Source of the DNA: Burkholderiaceae bacterium | Lineage (GTDB): Bacteria; Pseudomonadota; Gammaproteobacteria; Burkholderiales; Burkholderiaceae | Assembly (NCBI GenBank): GCA_947452535.1 | Contig: CANGCM010000014.1 | Coordinates: 1-36,908, forward strand | Direction of reading: 5' to 3' | DNA: 36,908 nucleotides | Shown: in pieces, positions 1-9,656 of the stretch | How positions within the stretch are numbered: the first letter of the stretch is position 1 | How the letters are laid out: every line of letters begins with the position of its first letter | Made by a program: the position numbers and the translations under genes | The notes under the pieces: model-generated | Databases searched by the model: none | Told to the model about the DNA's origin: nothing | Seen by the model: only the letters and a program-made list of their open reading frames with translations

Positions 1-770
1 ATGGAGTGCACCACACTCTGCGGATGAATCAATACCTTAATCTTTTCTAACGGCAAACCAAATAACCAAAAAGCCTCAATCACTTCAAGACCTTTATTCA
101 TCATGGTTGCAGAATCGACAGAAATTTTTCTACCCATTACCCAGTTGGGATGAGCGCAAGCTTGGTCGGGCGTAATAGCTGCTAAGTCTGCAATTGCCAC
201 ATTTCTAAATGGTCCGCCGGAGGCTGTTAACCAAAGCTCCTCAACCCCCAAATGGTCTGATGGATTTTTTGTAAAGCGATCTGGCAAACATTGAAAAATC
301 GCATTGTGCTCACTATCAATTGGCAGCAACTCCCCGCCACCCGCCTTCATGGCTTGCATAAATAAATTGCCCGACATTACCAGCGCCTCTTTGTTAGCTA
401 GTAAGACACGCTTCCCCGCCTTGGCTGCCGCCAAAGTCGGAATCAGTCCAGCTGCCCCCACGATGGCAGCCATCACTGTGTCGCACCCAGATTCCGTTAC
501 TGCACTTACCAGAGCCTCGGATCCATAGAGCACTTGAGTAGCAATCTGCTTCTCTTGCAGAAGTTGATTTAGCTTAGCGGCGCCCTGTGCATCAGCAACT
601 ACTGCAATAGCGGGCTTGAACTCAATGCACTGCTCAGCCAAGCGCTCAATTTGTTTTGCGGCCGTCAGGGCAACTACATTGAAGCGATCGGGATGTGCGC
701 GGATCACATCTAGGGTATTGACACCAATTGACCCGGTAGATCCTAGAATGGCAACTTGTCTCAGGGGCAT
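1..770 (-). CDS. dxr: 1-deoxy-D-xylulose 5-phosphate reductoisomerase, 3' end cut by window edge
   Basis: Second enzyme of the MEP isoprenoid pathway: NADPH-dependent rearrangement and reduction of DXP to MEP in the cytosol. This reading frame has 256 codons and is open to the left edge, so about a third of the family's usual length of roughly 390-400 residues is missing. The N-terminus reads [20 protein letters not shown], the Rossmann NADPH-binding GSTGSIG motif. Downstream are [31 protein letters not shown] and [24 protein letters not shown] stretches typical of DXR metal and substrate binding. The ATG at 770-768 shares one base with the cdsA stop (TAATG), which suggests translational coupling. 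It is the last gene seen in the pyrH-frr-uppS-cdsA-dxr operon. Identification is very secure. Confidence 0.96.
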   Translation of the reverse strand, partial: MPLRQVAILGSTGSIGVNTLDVIRAHPDRFNVVALTAAKQIERLAEQCIEFKPAIAVVADAQGAAKLNQLLQEKQIATQVLYGSEALVSAVTESGCDTVMAAIVGAAGLIPTLAAAKAGKRVLLANKEALVMSGNLFMQAMKAGGGELLPIDSEHNAIFQCLPDRFTKNPSDHLGVEELWLTASGGPFRNVAIADLAAITPDQACAHPNWVMGRKISVDSATMMNKGLEVIEAFWLFGLPLEKIKVLIHPQSVVHS

Positions 771-1597
771 TAGACTAATCCTGCTAAAAGTGCCGCTATG
801 GGCATTGTCGGAATAAGTGCATCCACACGATCAAGGACGCCGCCATGTCCAGGTAATAAATGACTGCTATCTTTCACGCCAGCCAAGCGCTTTAATTGGG
901 ACTCAAACAAGTCGCCAAAAATACTGAAGGCGACCAAGACTGTCACCATCAAGATCGTAGGAATCCAGCCAAACCGAATTGCCCATGCACCAAATAGAGT
1001 ATCTCCAAGAGGCAAATACACTACGCACAAGAATGCATACAAGTAGCAAAGTAGTAGTCCCCCTACCGCACCTTCAATTGATTTACCTGGGCTAATTTGC
1101 GCAGCAAGCTTATGCCTACCAAATGCTTTACCAATAAAGTAAGCGCCAATATCAGCAACCCAAACAAGAGCCATGCTGCTTAATAAAAAAATCAACCCTA
1201 GTTCACGTAAGAAAACCAATGCAAACCATGTTGCCGGAAGAATGATTAATCCCAGAATGCTATAAAAGGGTTTGAACTTTTGGAGAGGAAAGTTCATGCC
1301 CTTGGCCAAAATAAATGGCGCAACAAAAAACCAAAACAGAACGGCCATCATGAGTAAAGAAAACTGCCAAGCAATAGCTTGCATACCCAATAAGAGTGAA
1401 ATAATCACTAGACAAAAAGTGGCATAAAGCCATGCGGCCTTCTTCGCCTCAGGGGCAATCATGCGACTCCACTCCCAAGCAGCAGCCACTAGAGCAACCA
1501 AGAAAAAAGCACCTAGATAAAAAGGTGGCAATAAAAATAAGATGGGCAATAGCACTGCCATCAAAATGGTAGCGGTAATGATGCGTGTTTTTAGCAT
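770..1597 (-). CDS. cdsA: Phosphatidate cytidylyltransferase (CDP-diglyceride synthase)
   Basis: Integral inner-membrane enzyme that makes CDP-diacylglycerol from phosphatidic acid and CTP, the branch point for bacterial phospholipids. The 275-residue protein is mostly hydrophobic, with about seven or eight membrane segments beginning at residues 5-25. It carries the family signature near the C-terminus, residues 233-257: SQLKR, then [17 protein letters not shown], with the conserved KD and HGG...DR. An upstream SPGKSIEG (169-176) is also family-typical. The ATG start lies 18 bases after the uppS stop, and the TAA overlaps the dxr ATG by one base. This uppS-cdsA-dxr order is standard in proteobacteria. 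Confidence 0.96.
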   Translation of the reverse strand: MLKTRIITATILMAVLLPILFLLPPFYLGAFFLVALVAAAWEWSRMIAPEAKKAAWLYATFCLVIISLLLGMQAIAWQFSLLMMAVLFWFFVAPFILAKGMNFPLQKFKPFYSILGLIILPATWFALVFLRELGLIFLLSSMALVWVADIGAYFIGKAFGRHKLAAQISPGKSIEGAVGGLLLCYLYAFLCVVYLPLGDTLFGAWAIRFGWIPTILMVTVLVAFSIFGDLFESQLKRLAGVKDSSHLLPGHGGVLDRVDALIPTMPIAALLAGLV

Positions 1598-1615
1598 ATC
1601 AAGATCATGAGATGT

Positions 1616-2389
1616 CTAGACAGCATCACTCATTGACTCAGATGCCAGTTGCGCACTCGTGCGCCCAAAACGCCGCTCACGTTGACCAAACCAGTCAAAA
1701 GCTTTATTGAGCTGAGCTTCGTCAAAATCAGGCCAAAGCACGTCTGTGAAATACAGTTCTGTATAAGCCATTTGCCATAGCAAGAAATTACTTACCCTCT
1801 GCTCGCCACCGGTACGAATAAATAGATCAGGTTCCGGTGCATAGGCCATGGATAAATGAGGCTGTAGCAACTCTTCAGAAACCTGCTCAGGCTTTAAACC
1901 GGGATTAGCAACCAAACATTGCCGCATTGCCTGCAAAATATCCCAGCGCCCACCATAGTTAGCAGCAACAGTGAGCGTGAGACTCTTACAGTCAGCCGTT
2001 TTTTCTTCAGAAAATTGCACCATCTCTTGAATTGCAGAATCAAAGCGGCTTAAGTCCCCAATGAGGCGCAGGGAGATATCGTTTTCAGCCAAACGGGAGA
2101 CTTCACTTTTTAATGACTTCAAAAAAAGCTTCATCAAAAAACCAACCTCTTCGGGCGGACGGCGCCAATTTTCAGAGCTGAACGCAAATACGGTGAGGTA
2201 TTCAACACCGAGGCGACGGCACTCTTGAACAATCTTGCGAACTGCACCTAGACCTTCGGCATGCCCGGCTACACGAGGCATAAAGCGATTACCTGCCCAG
2301 CGTCCATTGCCATCCATAATAATGGCGACATGGCGAGGAATGGCTCTAAGCTCTGGAACAGTTAAGGTAGAACTAGAGTGCTGGGTCAT
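1616..2389 (-). CDS. uppS: Undecaprenyl (di-trans,poly-cis) diphosphate synthase
   Basis: Cytosolic cis-prenyltransferase that condenses isopentenyl diphosphate onto farnesyl diphosphate to make the C55 carrier lipid used in peptidoglycan and O-antigen assembly. The 257-residue length is normal. The P-loop IMDGNGRWA sits at residues 24-32, with catalytic Asp26. [11 protein letters not shown] follows in the middle, and the C-terminal part has [16 protein letters not shown] and [15 protein letters not shown], all diagnostic. The start at 2389 (MTQHSSS) leaves about 20 unconserved residues before the core and has no strong Shine-Dalgarno sequence, so a slightly different start is possible. It lies between frr and cdsA in the same operon. 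Confidence 0.96.
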   Translation of the reverse strand: MTQHSSSTLTVPELRAIPRHVAIIMDGNGRWAGNRFMPRVAGHAEGLGAVRKIVQECRRLGVEYLTVFAFSSENWRRPPEEVGFLMKLFLKSLKSEVSRLAENDISLRLIGDLSRFDSAIQEMVQFSEEKTADCKSLTLTVAANYGGRWDILQAMRQCLVANPGLKPEQVSEELLQPHLSMAYAPEPDLFIRTGGEQRVSNFLLWQMAYTELYFTDVLWPDFDEAQLNKAFDWFGQRERRFGRTSAQLASESMSDAV

Positions 2390-2420
2390 GGATGGTGATG
2401 AATAAAAATTGATCTGATGA

Positions 2421-2981
2421 CTAAACCGTCATGATCTCTTTTTCTTTTTCTGCAATGATCTTATCAATATCCACTACAGCACGGTCGGTCATCTTCTGAA
2501 TTTCATCGGTGGCGCGACGCTCATCATCCTCTGAGATTTCTTTATCTTTCGTGAGGCGCTTGAGGTGCTCGTTCGCATCGCGACGTAAATTACGCACAGC
2601 GATCTTGGTATCTTCACCTTCGTTTTTGACAACCTTAGTCAAGTCACGACGGCGCTCTTCTGTCAATGCCGGCATTGGCACACGGATCACGGTGCCCTGT
2701 GAAGCTGGGTTGAGACCCAAATCAGAATCACGAATTGCCTTCTCAATTACGGCAACCATCGTCTTTTCAAATGGCTGAACATTGATGGTTCTAGCGTCAG
2801 CCAAGCCTAAGTTAGCGACCTGACTTAATGGGGTTGGATTGCCGTAGTAATCCACTTGGATATGCTCCAAAATCCCGGGGTTTGCACGGCCAGAACGAAT
2901 CTTTGCCAAATTGGTTTTCAAAGCCTCAAGAGACTTTTGCATCTTTTGTTCGGTAGTGGTTTTAATTTCTGCTGCGGACAT
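2421..2981 (-). CDS. frr: Ribosome recycling factor
   Basis: Splits post-termination ribosomes together with EF-G. The 186-residue protein has the RRF hallmarks: [23 protein letters not shown] near the N-terminus, the DYYG and [11 protein letters not shown] region, then [13 protein letters not shown] and a long C-terminal helix ending in EKEKEIMTV. The ATG at 2981 is preferred over a TTG one codon upstream, because a perfect AGGAGG (2986-2991 on the complementary strand) stands 4 bases before the ATG. That Shine-Dalgarno sequence lies in the 11-base gap after the pyrH stop, so frr is co-transcribed with pyrH. Confidence 0.96.
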   Translation of the reverse strand: MSAAEIKTTTEQKMQKSLEALKTNLAKIRSGRANPGILEHIQVDYYGNPTPLSQVANLGLADARTINVQPFEKTMVAVIEKAIRDSDLGLNPASQGTVIRVPMPALTEERRRDLTKVVKNEGEDTKIAVRNLRRDANEHLKRLTKDKEISEDDERRATDEIQKMTDRAVVDIDKIIAEKEKEIMTV

Positions 2982-2992
2982 CAAGCCTCCTA

Positions 2993-3703
2993 TTAAACGT
3001 GTACTAAGGTGCCTTCAGATTCTCCTTGAACCACACGCATTAAAGCGCCCGGCTTGAGAATCGAAAAGACTTTAATGGGTAATTTACGGTCACGACACAA
3101 TGCAAAAGCAGTGGCGTCCATCACCTGTAAGTTTTTGATGATGGCTTCATCAAAAGTGATGGTTTGATATAAAGTAGCGTTTGGGTCTTTCATTGGATCA
3201 GCGCTATAAATACCATCGACCTTGGTTGCCTTGAGCACAATCTCTACGCCCATCTCAGCGCCACGCAAAGCAGCTGCAGTATCGGTGGTGAAGAAGGGAT
3301 TACCCGTACCGGCTGCAAAGATCACTACCTTGCCTTCAGCTAAGGCGCGGATTGCACGCGGACGAATATAGGGCTCAAGCACTTGATCCATTCTTAAAGC
3401 GGATTGCACCCGTGCCTCCACCCCTTTTTGACGCAAGGCATCTTGCAAGGCAAGAGAATTCATCATGGTAGCCAGCATTCCCATGTAATCGGCTGTTGCT
3501 CGATCCATACCGGCCGCACCACCTGCTACACCGCGGAAAATATTTCCGCCGCCAATCACAATCGCTAATTGAACGCCGCTATTGACCACATCGGCAATTT
3601 CTTTCACCATGGAATCAATGGTCGTTGGATTGATACCAAAAGCATCATCCCCCATTAGGGCTTCACCAGAAAGTTTTAAGAGAACACGCTTGTAGGCTGG
3701 CAT
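2993..3703 (-). CDS. pyrH: Uridylate (UMP) kinase
   Basis: Hexameric bacterial UMP kinase of the amino-acid-kinase fold. It phosphorylates UMP to UDP in pyrimidine synthesis and is normally controlled by GTP and UTP. The 236-residue protein shows [14 protein letters not shown] at the start, the glycine-rich [10 protein letters not shown], the [17 protein letters not shown] segment, and [20 protein letters not shown], all PyrH-specific. The ATG at 3703 is followed by the usual MPAYKR N-terminus. A terminator lies beyond tsf and a -10 box lies about 80 bases upstream, so pyrH probably heads its own unit, pyrH-frr-uppS-cdsA-dxr. Confidence 0.97.
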   Translation of the reverse strand: MPAYKRVLLKLSGEALMGDDAFGINPTTIDSMVKEIADVVNSGVQLAIVIGGGNIFRGVAGGAAGMDRATADYMGMLATMMNSLALQDALRQKGVEARVQSALRMDQVLEPYIRPRAIRALAEGKVVIFAAGTGNPFFTTDTAAALRGAEMGVEIVLKATKVDGIYSADPMKDPNATLYQTITFDEAIIKNLQVMDATAFALCRDRKLPIKVFSILKPGALMRVVQGESEGTLVHV

Positions 3704-3781
3704 CGTTTTATTTTCCGTAATTTGCTAAGTAATTTACTCGCTTAGCTTATTGATCTTTAAGTACTTTTAAGTCTTGCCCGA

Positions 3782-3811
3782 ATTATAAAGGGCTTGGCAC
3801 AGATCAAACAA
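3782..3811 (-). promoter_or_regulatory. Candidate sigma70 promoter for pyrH operon
   Basis: On the minus strand a perfect TATAAT (3787-3782) is preceded, with an 18-base spacer, by TTGTTT (3811-3806), which matches the -35 consensus at its TTG. Transcription would begin near 3775, leaving a leader of about 70 bases before the pyrH ATG. The -35 box overlaps the T-tract of the tsf terminator. A small hairpin, GCTAAG paired with CTTAGC (3724-3746), lies in the leader. The promoter is inferred from sequence only. Confidence 0.5.
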
Positions 3812-3845
3812 AAGGGCACAGAAACCGAGATTCCCGTGCCCTTTT
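3810..3845 (-). terminator. Intrinsic terminator after rpsB-tsf
   Basis: Perfect 10-base inverted repeat AAAAGGGCAC / GTGCCCTTTT (3810-3819 and 3836-3845) with a 16-base loop, 45 bases beyond the tsf stop. On the minus strand the stem ends in CCCTTTTGTTTG, a usable U-tract. It is symmetrical enough to work in either direction, but only the minus strand has a gene reading into it. Confidence 0.8.
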
Positions 3846-3890
3846 GAGGATTACAGCCTGACTGGGTCAGCCCAGTAGTTTTGGAGCTAG

Positions 3891-4769
3891 TTAAGCACCC
3901 TTGGCAGCGGCAACCTGAGCGGCAACTTCAGCCGCAAAGTCGTCTTGACGCTTTTCAATGCCCTCACCTACAACAAACATAGTGAAACTCTTGATTGTTG
4001 TATTGGTAGCCTTGAGCATTTGCTCAACAGATTGCTTGTCGTTTTTAACGAAGGTTTGGTTCAATAAAGAAACCTCTTTGAGGTATTTCTGAATAGAACC
4101 TTCAACCATCTTCTCAACGATTTCTGGTGGTTTGCCAGATTCAGCAGCCTTTTGAACTGCAACACTACGCTCAATCGCAATTGCTTCAGCTGGAACATCA
4201 GCCATCGATAAAGCCACTGGCTTCATTGCAGCAATATGCATTGCTACGTCTTTAGCTGCAGTCTCATCACCCTCGAACTCAACCGTGACGCCGATACGAG
4301 TGCCGTGCAGGTAAGAAACCAGCTTATTGCTACCAGCAAAACGCTTGAAACGACGTGGCATGATGTTCTCGCCAATCTTACCGATCAAGGCGCTACGAAC
4401 TTCATCCACAGTTTGACCATTCATGGGCAATACCAACAATGCAGCAACGTCAGCCGGATTCTTCTCCGCTACTAACTTGACGCATTCAGCAGTAAAGGCC
4501 AAGAAGTCATCGTTCTTAGAAACAAAGTCGGTTTCGCAGTTCACTTCCAACAAAGCACCGGTAGTGCCATGAATGAATGAAACCACAATACCTTCAGCCG
4601 TTACACGAGATGCAGCCTTACCAGCTTTGCTACCGAGCTTAACGCGCAGAATTTCTTCTGCACGAGCCATATCGCCATCAGCTTCAGTTAGCGCTTTTTT
4701 GCACTCCATCATCGGGGCATCGGTTTTGGCGCGTAACTCGCCAACCATTGCAGCGGTAATAGCAGCCAT
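3891..4769 (-). CDS. tsf: Translation elongation factor Ts
   Basis: Nucleotide exchange factor that regenerates EF-Tu-GTP. The 292-residue length is typical for betaproteobacteria. The N-terminal UBA-like domain contains [25 protein letters not shown]. The core motif [15 protein letters not shown], which contacts the EF-Tu nucleotide site, is present, followed by the dimer-like core (MHIAAMKP) and the coiled-coil region [16 protein letters not shown]. The ATG at 4769 overlaps the last base of the rpsB stop (TAATG). This is unlike the long rpsB-tsf spacer of Escherichia coli and suggests that EF-Ts translation is coupled to S2 translation. Confidence 0.97.
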   Translation of the reverse strand: MAAITAAMVGELRAKTDAPMMECKKALTEADGDMARAEEILRVKLGSKAGKAASRVTAEGIVVSFIHGTTGALLEVNCETDFVSKNDDFLAFTAECVKLVAEKNPADVAALLVLPMNGQTVDEVRSALIGKIGENIMPRRFKRFAGSNKLVSYLHGTRIGVTVEFEGDETAAKDVAMHIAAMKPVALSMADVPAEAIAIERSVAVQKAAESGKPPEIVEKMVEGSIQKYLKEVSLLNQTFVKNDKQSVEQMLKATNTTIKSFTMFVVGEGIEKRQDDFAAEVAAQVAAAKGA

Positions 4770-5518
4770 TATTCAGCTTTCCCTTCTTCAACAAACTCTT
4801 CTTCGCCTTCTTTAACGGCAGTTAAGATTTCTTGAACAGAACTTGATTTGCCTTCGAGGATTGCATCTGCAATCCCACGAGCGTAGAGCAGAACTGCTTT
4901 GCTCGAGTCATCGTTACCAGGAATAATGTAGTCAACACCTTCTGGTGAGTGGTTGGTATCCACTACAGCGATCACCGGAATACCCAGCTTATTCGCTTCA
5001 GTAATAGCAATCTTGTGATAGCCAACGTCGACTACAAAAATCGCATCAGGAACGCCATTTAAATCCTGAATACCGCCAAGTGCTTTTTGCAATTTATCGA
5101 GATCGCGGTCATTAGTCAAAGCCTCTTTCTTAGAAAGCTTTTCCCAGTCGCCAGCTTCTTTAGCAACTGCCATGTCCTTCAAACGCTTGAGGGAGCCTTT
5201 AACAGTTTTAAAGTTGGTGAGCGTACCGCCCAACCAACGACTGTCAATGTATGGCATACCAGCACGAGCAGCTTCTTCAGCAATGATCTCGCGTGATTGA
5301 CGCTTGGTACCAACAAATAAGATAGTTCCACGATTAGCAGCAATTTGTTTTGCGAATTTCAGGGCGTCCTGAAACATCGGCAATGTTTTTTCCAAATTGA
5401 TAATGTGAATTTTATTGCGATGGCCGAAAATATAAGGGGCCATTCTTGGGGACCAGAAACGGGTTTGGTGACCAAAATGGCAACCGGCTTCCAGCATTTG
5501 ACGCATAGTTACTGACAT
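4769..5518 (-). CDS. rpsB: 30S ribosomal protein S2
   Basis: Small-subunit ribosomal protein that binds 16S rRNA near the S1 site. The 249-residue protein begins [20 protein letters not shown] and contains [52 protein letters not shown] and [27 protein letters not shown], all S2 signatures. It ends in an acidic tail. AGGAGA (5528-5523 on the minus strand) lies 4-5 bases before the ATG. It is the first gene of rpsB-tsf and divergent from map. Confidence 0.97.
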   Translation of the reverse strand: MSVTMRQMLEAGCHFGHQTRFWSPRMAPYIFGHRNKIHIINLEKTLPMFQDALKFAKQIAANRGTILFVGTKRQSREIIAEEAARAGMPYIDSRWLGGTLTNFKTVKGSLKRLKDMAVAKEAGDWEKLSKKEALTNDRDLDKLQKALGGIQDLNGVPDAIFVVDVGYHKIAITEANKLGIPVIAVVDTNHSPEGVDYIIPGNDDSSKAVLLYARGIADAILEGKSSSVQEILTAVKEGEEEFVEEGKAE

Positions 5519-5583
5519 AACTTCTCCTAAGGGTTAGTTTCTAAGATTGAGTCCTAGCTGCGCTAAAAAACGCCACCCTGGAA

Positions 5584-5632
5584 GGCTCAACCCGCGATTT
5601 CAGATCAAAGCTGACCTGAGCCCTATATTGTA
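5584..5632 (-). promoter_or_regulatory. Possible rpsB promoter -10 and structured leader
   Basis: On the minus strand TACAAT (5632-5627) could be a -10 box, although no good -35 is seen. Just downstream the RNA could fold into a two-tier hairpin: GGCTCA (5622-5617) pairs with TGAGCC (5589-5584), and inside it TCAG (5614-5611) pairs with CTGA (5603-5600). The leader to the rpsB ATG would be about 100 bases. rpsB leaders are known to be autoregulated by S2 in other bacteria. Whether this fold does that here is inference. Confidence 0.3.
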
Positions 5633-5786
5633 GCTTAAATATCAATGATCTAGCCGGCTCCAGCCCGCCCCAAGAGCGCTGGGACGACCCCAAAATAGTG
5701 ATTAGAGGCTCGGAAAATGGGGTAATTGCCTAAAAATTGGGCAAAACATCCCTACTTAATACCTCCAAGTCGTTGATAATCAAGGC

Positions 5787-6623
5787 ATGAATAGTGTATT
5801 TACCGCCGAAAAAGACATCCAAGGGATGCGCGAAGCTGGCCGCTTAGCCAGTGAAGTGCTTGATCATGTGGCGCCCCACGTCAAAGCCGGCATCAGTACG
5901 GCTGAGCTAGACCGCATTTGCCATGTATACATGCGCGATGTGCAAAAGACCATTCCAGCACCATTGAACTATCAGCCGCCAGGCTATCCACCCTTTCCAG
6001 CATCCATCTGCACCTCTGTCAATGATGTGATTTGTCATGGCATTCCTGGTGAGAAGATTTTGAAAACGGGTGACGTCGTGAATCTCGACATCACTGTCAT
6101 TACGCCTGATGGGTACTACGGCGATACCAGCCGCATGTTCATGGTGGGCGAAGTTTCAGTACTAGCTAAACGCCTCACTCAAATTACTTTTGAATGCCTA
6201 TGGCTTGGCATTGCCCAAGTCAAACCAGGTGCATCACTTGGCGATATTGGCCACGTGATTCAAACCCATGCTGAAAATGCGGGCTACTCTGTCGTTCGCG
6301 AATATTGCGGACACGGTATCGGCAAAGTATTTCATCAAGACCCTCAAATTGTTCACTATGGCCGTCCCGGCACTGGAGAAAAATTAGTAAAAGGGATGAC
6401 ATTCACAATCGAGCCCATGATTAATGCTGGTAAACGAGATATTCGCACTATGCCGGATCAATGGACTGTGAAGACCAAAGATCGCAGCTTATCTGCTCAA
6501 TGGGAGCACACGCTGTTAGTAACGGCCACTGGCGTAGAAGTACTCACCTGGTCAGAAGGTAGCAATCCGATACCAGATTGCGTAAAGGGTCTTTCGTTTA
6601 GACCAAGCCAAGCTACTGCTTAA
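5787..6623 (+). CDS. map: Methionine aminopeptidase, type I
   Basis: Removes the initiator methionine from nascent proteins in the cytosol using two divalent metals. All five metal ligands are visible: Asp101 (NLDITV), Asp113 (YGDTS), His176 (CGHGIGKVFH), Glu209 (FTIEPM) and Glu240 (QWEHT). The 278-residue length is slightly over the roughly 264 of E. coli because of a short C-terminal extension. The ATG at 5787 has only AAGG one base upstream, so the ribosome site is weak, but the N-terminus aligns with the family. It lies divergent from rpsB and 14 bases before glnD, with which it forms an operon. Confidence 0.96.
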   Translation: MNSVFTAEKDIQGMREAGRLASEVLDHVAPHVKAGISTAELDRICHVYMRDVQKTIPAPLNYQPPGYPPFPASICTSVNDVICHGIPGEKILKTGDVVNLDITVITPDGYYGDTSRMFMVGEVSVLAKRLTQITFECLWLGIAQVKPGASLGDIGHVIQTHAENAGYSVVREYCGHGIGKVFHQDPQIVHYGRPGTGEKLVKGMTFTIEPMINAGKRDIRTMPDQWTVKTKDRSLSAQWEHTLLVTATGVEVLTWSEGSNPIPDCVKGLSFRPSQATA

Positions 6624-6637
6624 ATAACTAAAGCGTC

Positions 6638-9241
6638 ATGACTCAATCTCTATCGAGCCCTAAGCCTATTACTGATGTTGCTAGCTTAAGGGCTGCACGA
6701 GAACTGGCTTACGCAGATTTTCGTGAACATCAAGTTGTTGGACGACTAACCAAGAAGCTCAGTAAGCTGAGTGATGAGCTGCTGATGAGCTTGTGGAATG
6801 CTTGCAATCTGAACTCCGATGCTGCACTAGTAGCAGTTGGAGGATTTGGCCGAGGAGCACTGTTTCCCCACTCTGATATTGATATTTTGATATTACTGCC
6901 AGCAGATAAGCAATTTTTCGAGGAAGTTCTGGCAAGCAGGATTGAACAATTTATCGCGCAATGCTGGGATACCGGTTTAGAAATTGGTTCTTCAGTTAGA
7001 TCAGTGGCGGAATGCGTATCAGAGGCCGAGCAAGATATTACAGTACGCACCTCACTGCTCGAAGCGAGACTGATCTGCGGTAAAAAGGCACTCTTCAAAG
7101 AATTTGAAACTGTTTATGAAAAGACTTTAGATCCGAGGTCCTTCTTTCAGGCAAAGTTGGCAGAGCAAATCCAGCGGCACTATAAATATCAAGACACGCC
7201 TTACTCATTGGAGCCAAACTGCAAAGAAAGTCCCGGCGGCTTACGTGACTTGCAAGTGATCTCCTGGGTTAGTAAAGCAGCTCACTTAGGGAGCACATTC
7301 AAAGATCTAAGCCTTGCTGGCCTCATTACTCAACGTGAGTTAACTGAGCTCAATCGCAATCAACGTTTCTTAGAAACCCTACGAGCTAACTTACATCTAC
7401 TTGCAAAGCGCAGACAAGATGTCTTAGCGTTTGACTTGCAAACGCCCCTCGCTGCCACTATGGGAATTAAAGAAGAGTCTTCGAGACTGGCAAGTGAAGC
7501 CATTATGCGTCGCTACTATTGGGCGGCTAAAGCAGTCAACCAATTGAATGACGTTCTGCTGCAAAACATCGAAGCACTGCTCTTTCCCCAAGAATCTAAA
7601 ACAACTCACGCAATTGCTGGTGAAGGCAATGAATGCTTTATTGAGCGTCAGGGCGTTCTAGACATCACTGACCCTCAGCTGTTTCAGAAGCAGCCAGAAC
7701 AAATTCTGCGCACCTTCTTGGTATTTGCGCAAACTGCGCATGTTAAAAGTTTATCTGCCACTATTTTTAGAGCACTCTTTAACGCCCGCCAGAAGATGGA
7801 CAGCAAATGGCGCAAAGATCCAGTTAACCGCGCGCTCTTTATGGAGATCCTGAAAGAGCCAGAGGGCATCAGTCGCGCCTTCCAATTAATGAACCGCACT
7901 AGTGTGCTCGGCCGCTACCTGCCCGCCTTCAGAAAAATTGTTGGTCAGATGCAACATGACTTATTTCATGTGTATACGGTTGATCAGCACATCTTGATGG
8001 TTCTGCGTAATGTTCGACGCTTCATGGTGGTTGAGCATACGCATGAGTTTCCTTTTTGCAGCAGTCTGATGGCGCATTTTGAAAAGCCTTGGTTATTAGT
8101 GATTGCCGCCCTTTTTCATGACATTGCCAAAGGACGCGGTGGTGATCACTCTGAACTTGGTAAAGCAGATATGCGCAAGTTCGCCAAAGATCATGGCTTA
8201 GATAAAAAAGATACTGAACTACTAGTATGGCTTGTTGCCGAACATCTCAATATGAGCCAGACAGCTCAAAAACAAGATATTACTGACCCAGACGTTGTGA
8301 GCGCATTCGCTAAAAAAGTAGGTGATGAGCGCCATCTCACTGCGCTATACCTTCTCACCGTAGCAGATGTGCGTGGTACCAGTCCAAAAGTATGGAACGC
8401 CTGGAAAGGGAAATTACTCGAAGATCTCTATCGAGTGACTCTGCGGGTATTGGGAGGCGCTAAACCCGACGCGTCATCAGAGCTAGCACAGCATCAAGAG
8501 GAATCACGCGCTAAGCTGAGGCTATACGGCATTGAAGATTTGACTTATGAGAATCTCTGGAAACAACTTGATGTCGCTTTTTTCTTGCGCCAAGACTCGG
8601 CAGATATTGCCTGGCTCACCCGCCAACTATTGAATAAGGTTGATAGTGAAAAACCGGTGGTGTGTGCTCGACTCTCCCCTATTGGCGAGGGCCTGCAAAT
8701 TGCCGTCTACGTAAAGGATCAGGAAGATTTATTTGCCAGAATTTGCGCCTACTTTGAGCGCCATGGATTCTCGATTTGGGATGCCCGCATTCATACAACA
8801 CGACATGGCTATGCGCTCGATACATTCCAAATCTCGGGTAGCAACTTGGTAGATGAAGGTGGTAGCTATCGTGATCTGATTCAATTAGTGGAATATGAGC
8901 TGACTGCAGCACTTCAACACAATGATCCACTGCCATCCCCGAGTATTGGTCGCCTCTCAAGGCAATCACGTACCTTCCCGATTCAGCCGCGAGTCCACAT
9001 GACTCCAGATGAACGCGGGCATTACTACGCACTATCACTCTCGGCCAGTGATCGTACCGGCCTCCTCTATTCAATTTCGAGAGTATTGGCCAAGCATCAG
9101 GTTTCCCTGCATACAGCGCGCATCAACACCTTAGGCGAGCGAGTAGAGGACGTATTTCTATTGGATGCGGCTAACTTGAGTAAGAACCCAAAGTTGCAGA
9201 TCTTGCTAGAGACAGATTTGTTAGAGGCTTTAGGTGCTTAA
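6638..9241 (+). CDS. glnD: [Protein-PII] uridylyltransferase / uridylyl-removing enzyme
   Basis: Nitrogen sensor that uridylylates PII (GlnB/GlnK) when glutamine is low and removes UMP when it is high. The 867-residue protein has the full domain order. The nucleotidyltransferase has GGFGRG at 68-73 and SDIDI at 79-83, its metal-binding aspartates being 80 and 82. The HD phosphohydrolase has H450/H451 near VDQH, FHDIAKG at 493-499 and GGDHSELG at 501-508. Two C-terminal ACT domains lie at about 685-760 and 795-867, which bind glutamine. No catalytic residue looks lost. It follows map by 14 bases and is followed by a bidirectional terminator at 9312. Confidence 0.97.
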   Translation: MTQSLSSPKPITDVASLRAARELAYADFREHQVVGRLTKKLSKLSDELLMSLWNACNLNSDAALVAVGGFGRGALFPHSDIDILILLPADKQFFEEVLASRIEQFIAQCWDTGLEIGSSVRSVAECVSEAEQDITVRTSLLEARLICGKKALFKEFETVYEKTLDPRSFFQAKLAEQIQRHYKYQDTPYSLEPNCKESPGGLRDLQVISWVSKAAHLGSTFKDLSLAGLITQRELTELNRNQRFLETLRANLHLLAKRRQDVLAFDLQTPLAATMGIKEESSRLASEAIMRRYYWAAKAVNQLNDVLLQNIEALLFPQESKTTHAIAGEGNECFIERQGVLDITDPQLFQKQPEQILRTFLVFAQTAHVKSLSATIFRALFNARQKMDSKWRKDPVNRALFMEILKEPEGISRAFQLMNRTSVLGRYLPAFRKIVGQMQHDLFHVYTVDQHILMVLRNVRRFMVVEHTHEFPFCSSLMAHFEKPWLLVIAALFHDIAKGRGGDHSELGKADMRKFAKDHGLDKKDTELLVWLVAEHLNMSQTAQKQDITDPDVVSAFAKKVGDERHLTALYLLTVADVRGTSPKVWNAWKGKLLEDLYRVTLRVLGGAKPDASSELAQHQEESRAKLRLYGIEDLTYENLWKQLDVAFFLRQDSADIAWLTRQLLNKVDSEKPVVCARLSPIGEGLQIAVYVKDQEDLFARICAYFERHGFSIWDARIHTTRHGYALDTFQISGSNLVDEGGSYRDLIQLVEYELTAALQHNDPLPSPSIGRLSRQSRTFPIQPRVHMTPDERGHYYALSLSASDRTGLLYSISRVLAKHQVSLHTARINTLGERVEDVFLLDAANLSKNPKLQILLETDLLEALGA

Positions 9242-9311
9242 CAAAGCCTAGTTGGATCTCATCTGCAAAAATATGAATGGCAGTTAACGACCCGAAGCAG
9301 ACGATGAAAGA

Positions 9312-9333
9312 AAAACCACCCGAAGGTGGTTTT
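9312..9333. terminator. Bidirectional terminator after glnD / beside tRNA relic
   Basis: Perfect 9-base stem AAAACCACC / GGTGGTTTT with a 4-base loop (CGAA on plus, TTCG on minus). Both strands carry a short T-run; the minus strand, ending in TTTTT, is the better one. It stands 70 bases after glnD and directly downstream of the minus-strand tRNA relic, so it may once have ended that tRNA transcript and now may also end glnD. Confidence 0.75.
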
Positions 9334-9342
9334 GGTATTTCT

Positions 9343-9387
9343 TGGTGGGCCCACTAGGATTTGAATCTGGGACCAAAGGATTATGAG
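9343..9387 (-). pseudogene. tRNA relic: 3' part of a CAU-anticodon tRNA
   Basis: The minus strand reads CTCATAATCC, then variable loop, T-arm, TGGGCCC, A and CCA, i.e. a tRNA from its anticodon loop to its encoded CCA end. It matches 39 of 43 bases of the tRNA gene at 11253-11295 in the same orientation; the 19 bases 9367-9385 are identical. The 5' half (acceptor strand, D-arm and 5' anticodon stem) is absent: upstream sequence diverges at once. The T-stem has two mismatches of five (CCAGA against CCTAG). It cannot be a functional tRNA. The TGGGCCC acceptor strand resembles tRNA-Ile2 (CAU) genes known to me. It is either an attachment-site-like duplication or a decayed tandem copy. Confidence 0.8.
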
Positions 9388-9656
9388 AGCAGAAGCGCCA
9401 TCATAAAATGCAGTGTCATCATCCTCATCCTCAAAAACTCCTCAACCTATTGATAAAAATACTGCAACGCAATAAGTACTTATCTATCTAGAAAAAATTA
9501 AGCCCAGTGCATTTATAGCTAATCACTCTATAAAGCTTAATCAAAAAGACGTCTTGAGTTCATATCCGTGAATACCTGAAACATCATTCTTAAGTATGAT
9601 TCAGGATAACCAATCACTCCTATGCGCCTCATCCCCTTAATTTTAGGAAGCTTAAA
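9388..9656. other. AT-rich intergenic stretch without gene
   Basis: No reading frame with family resemblance and no RNA gene was recognised in these 269 bases. They hold a perfect 10-base palindrome AAGACGTCTT (9546-9555), the imperfect inverted repeat at 9575-9605 and, at the end, the AGGAA ribosome site (9645-9649) of the VOC gene. No convincing -35/-10 pair was found. TTGATA near 9450 fits a -35 but no good -10 follows it. Confidence 0.6.
9575..9605. repeat. Imperfect inverted repeat, possible operator
   Basis: CCTGAA, a 3-base bulge and TCAT on the left are complementary to ATGATTCAGG on the right, around a centre that contains the palindrome CTTAAG. The repeat ends 51 bases before the VOC gene start, where a regulator site or a leader hairpin would be expected. 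It could be either; no regulator gene is adjacent. Confidence 0.4.

Noticed and set aside
1..770. dxr as a truncated pseudogene
   Set aside because: The frame is open to the window edge with all expected motifs; the shortening is due to the edge. The same holds for lysS at the right edge.
9343..9387. A complete second tRNA gene after glnD
   Set aside because: Only the anticodon loop to CCA portion is present, the 5' half is missing and the T-stem has two mismatches.
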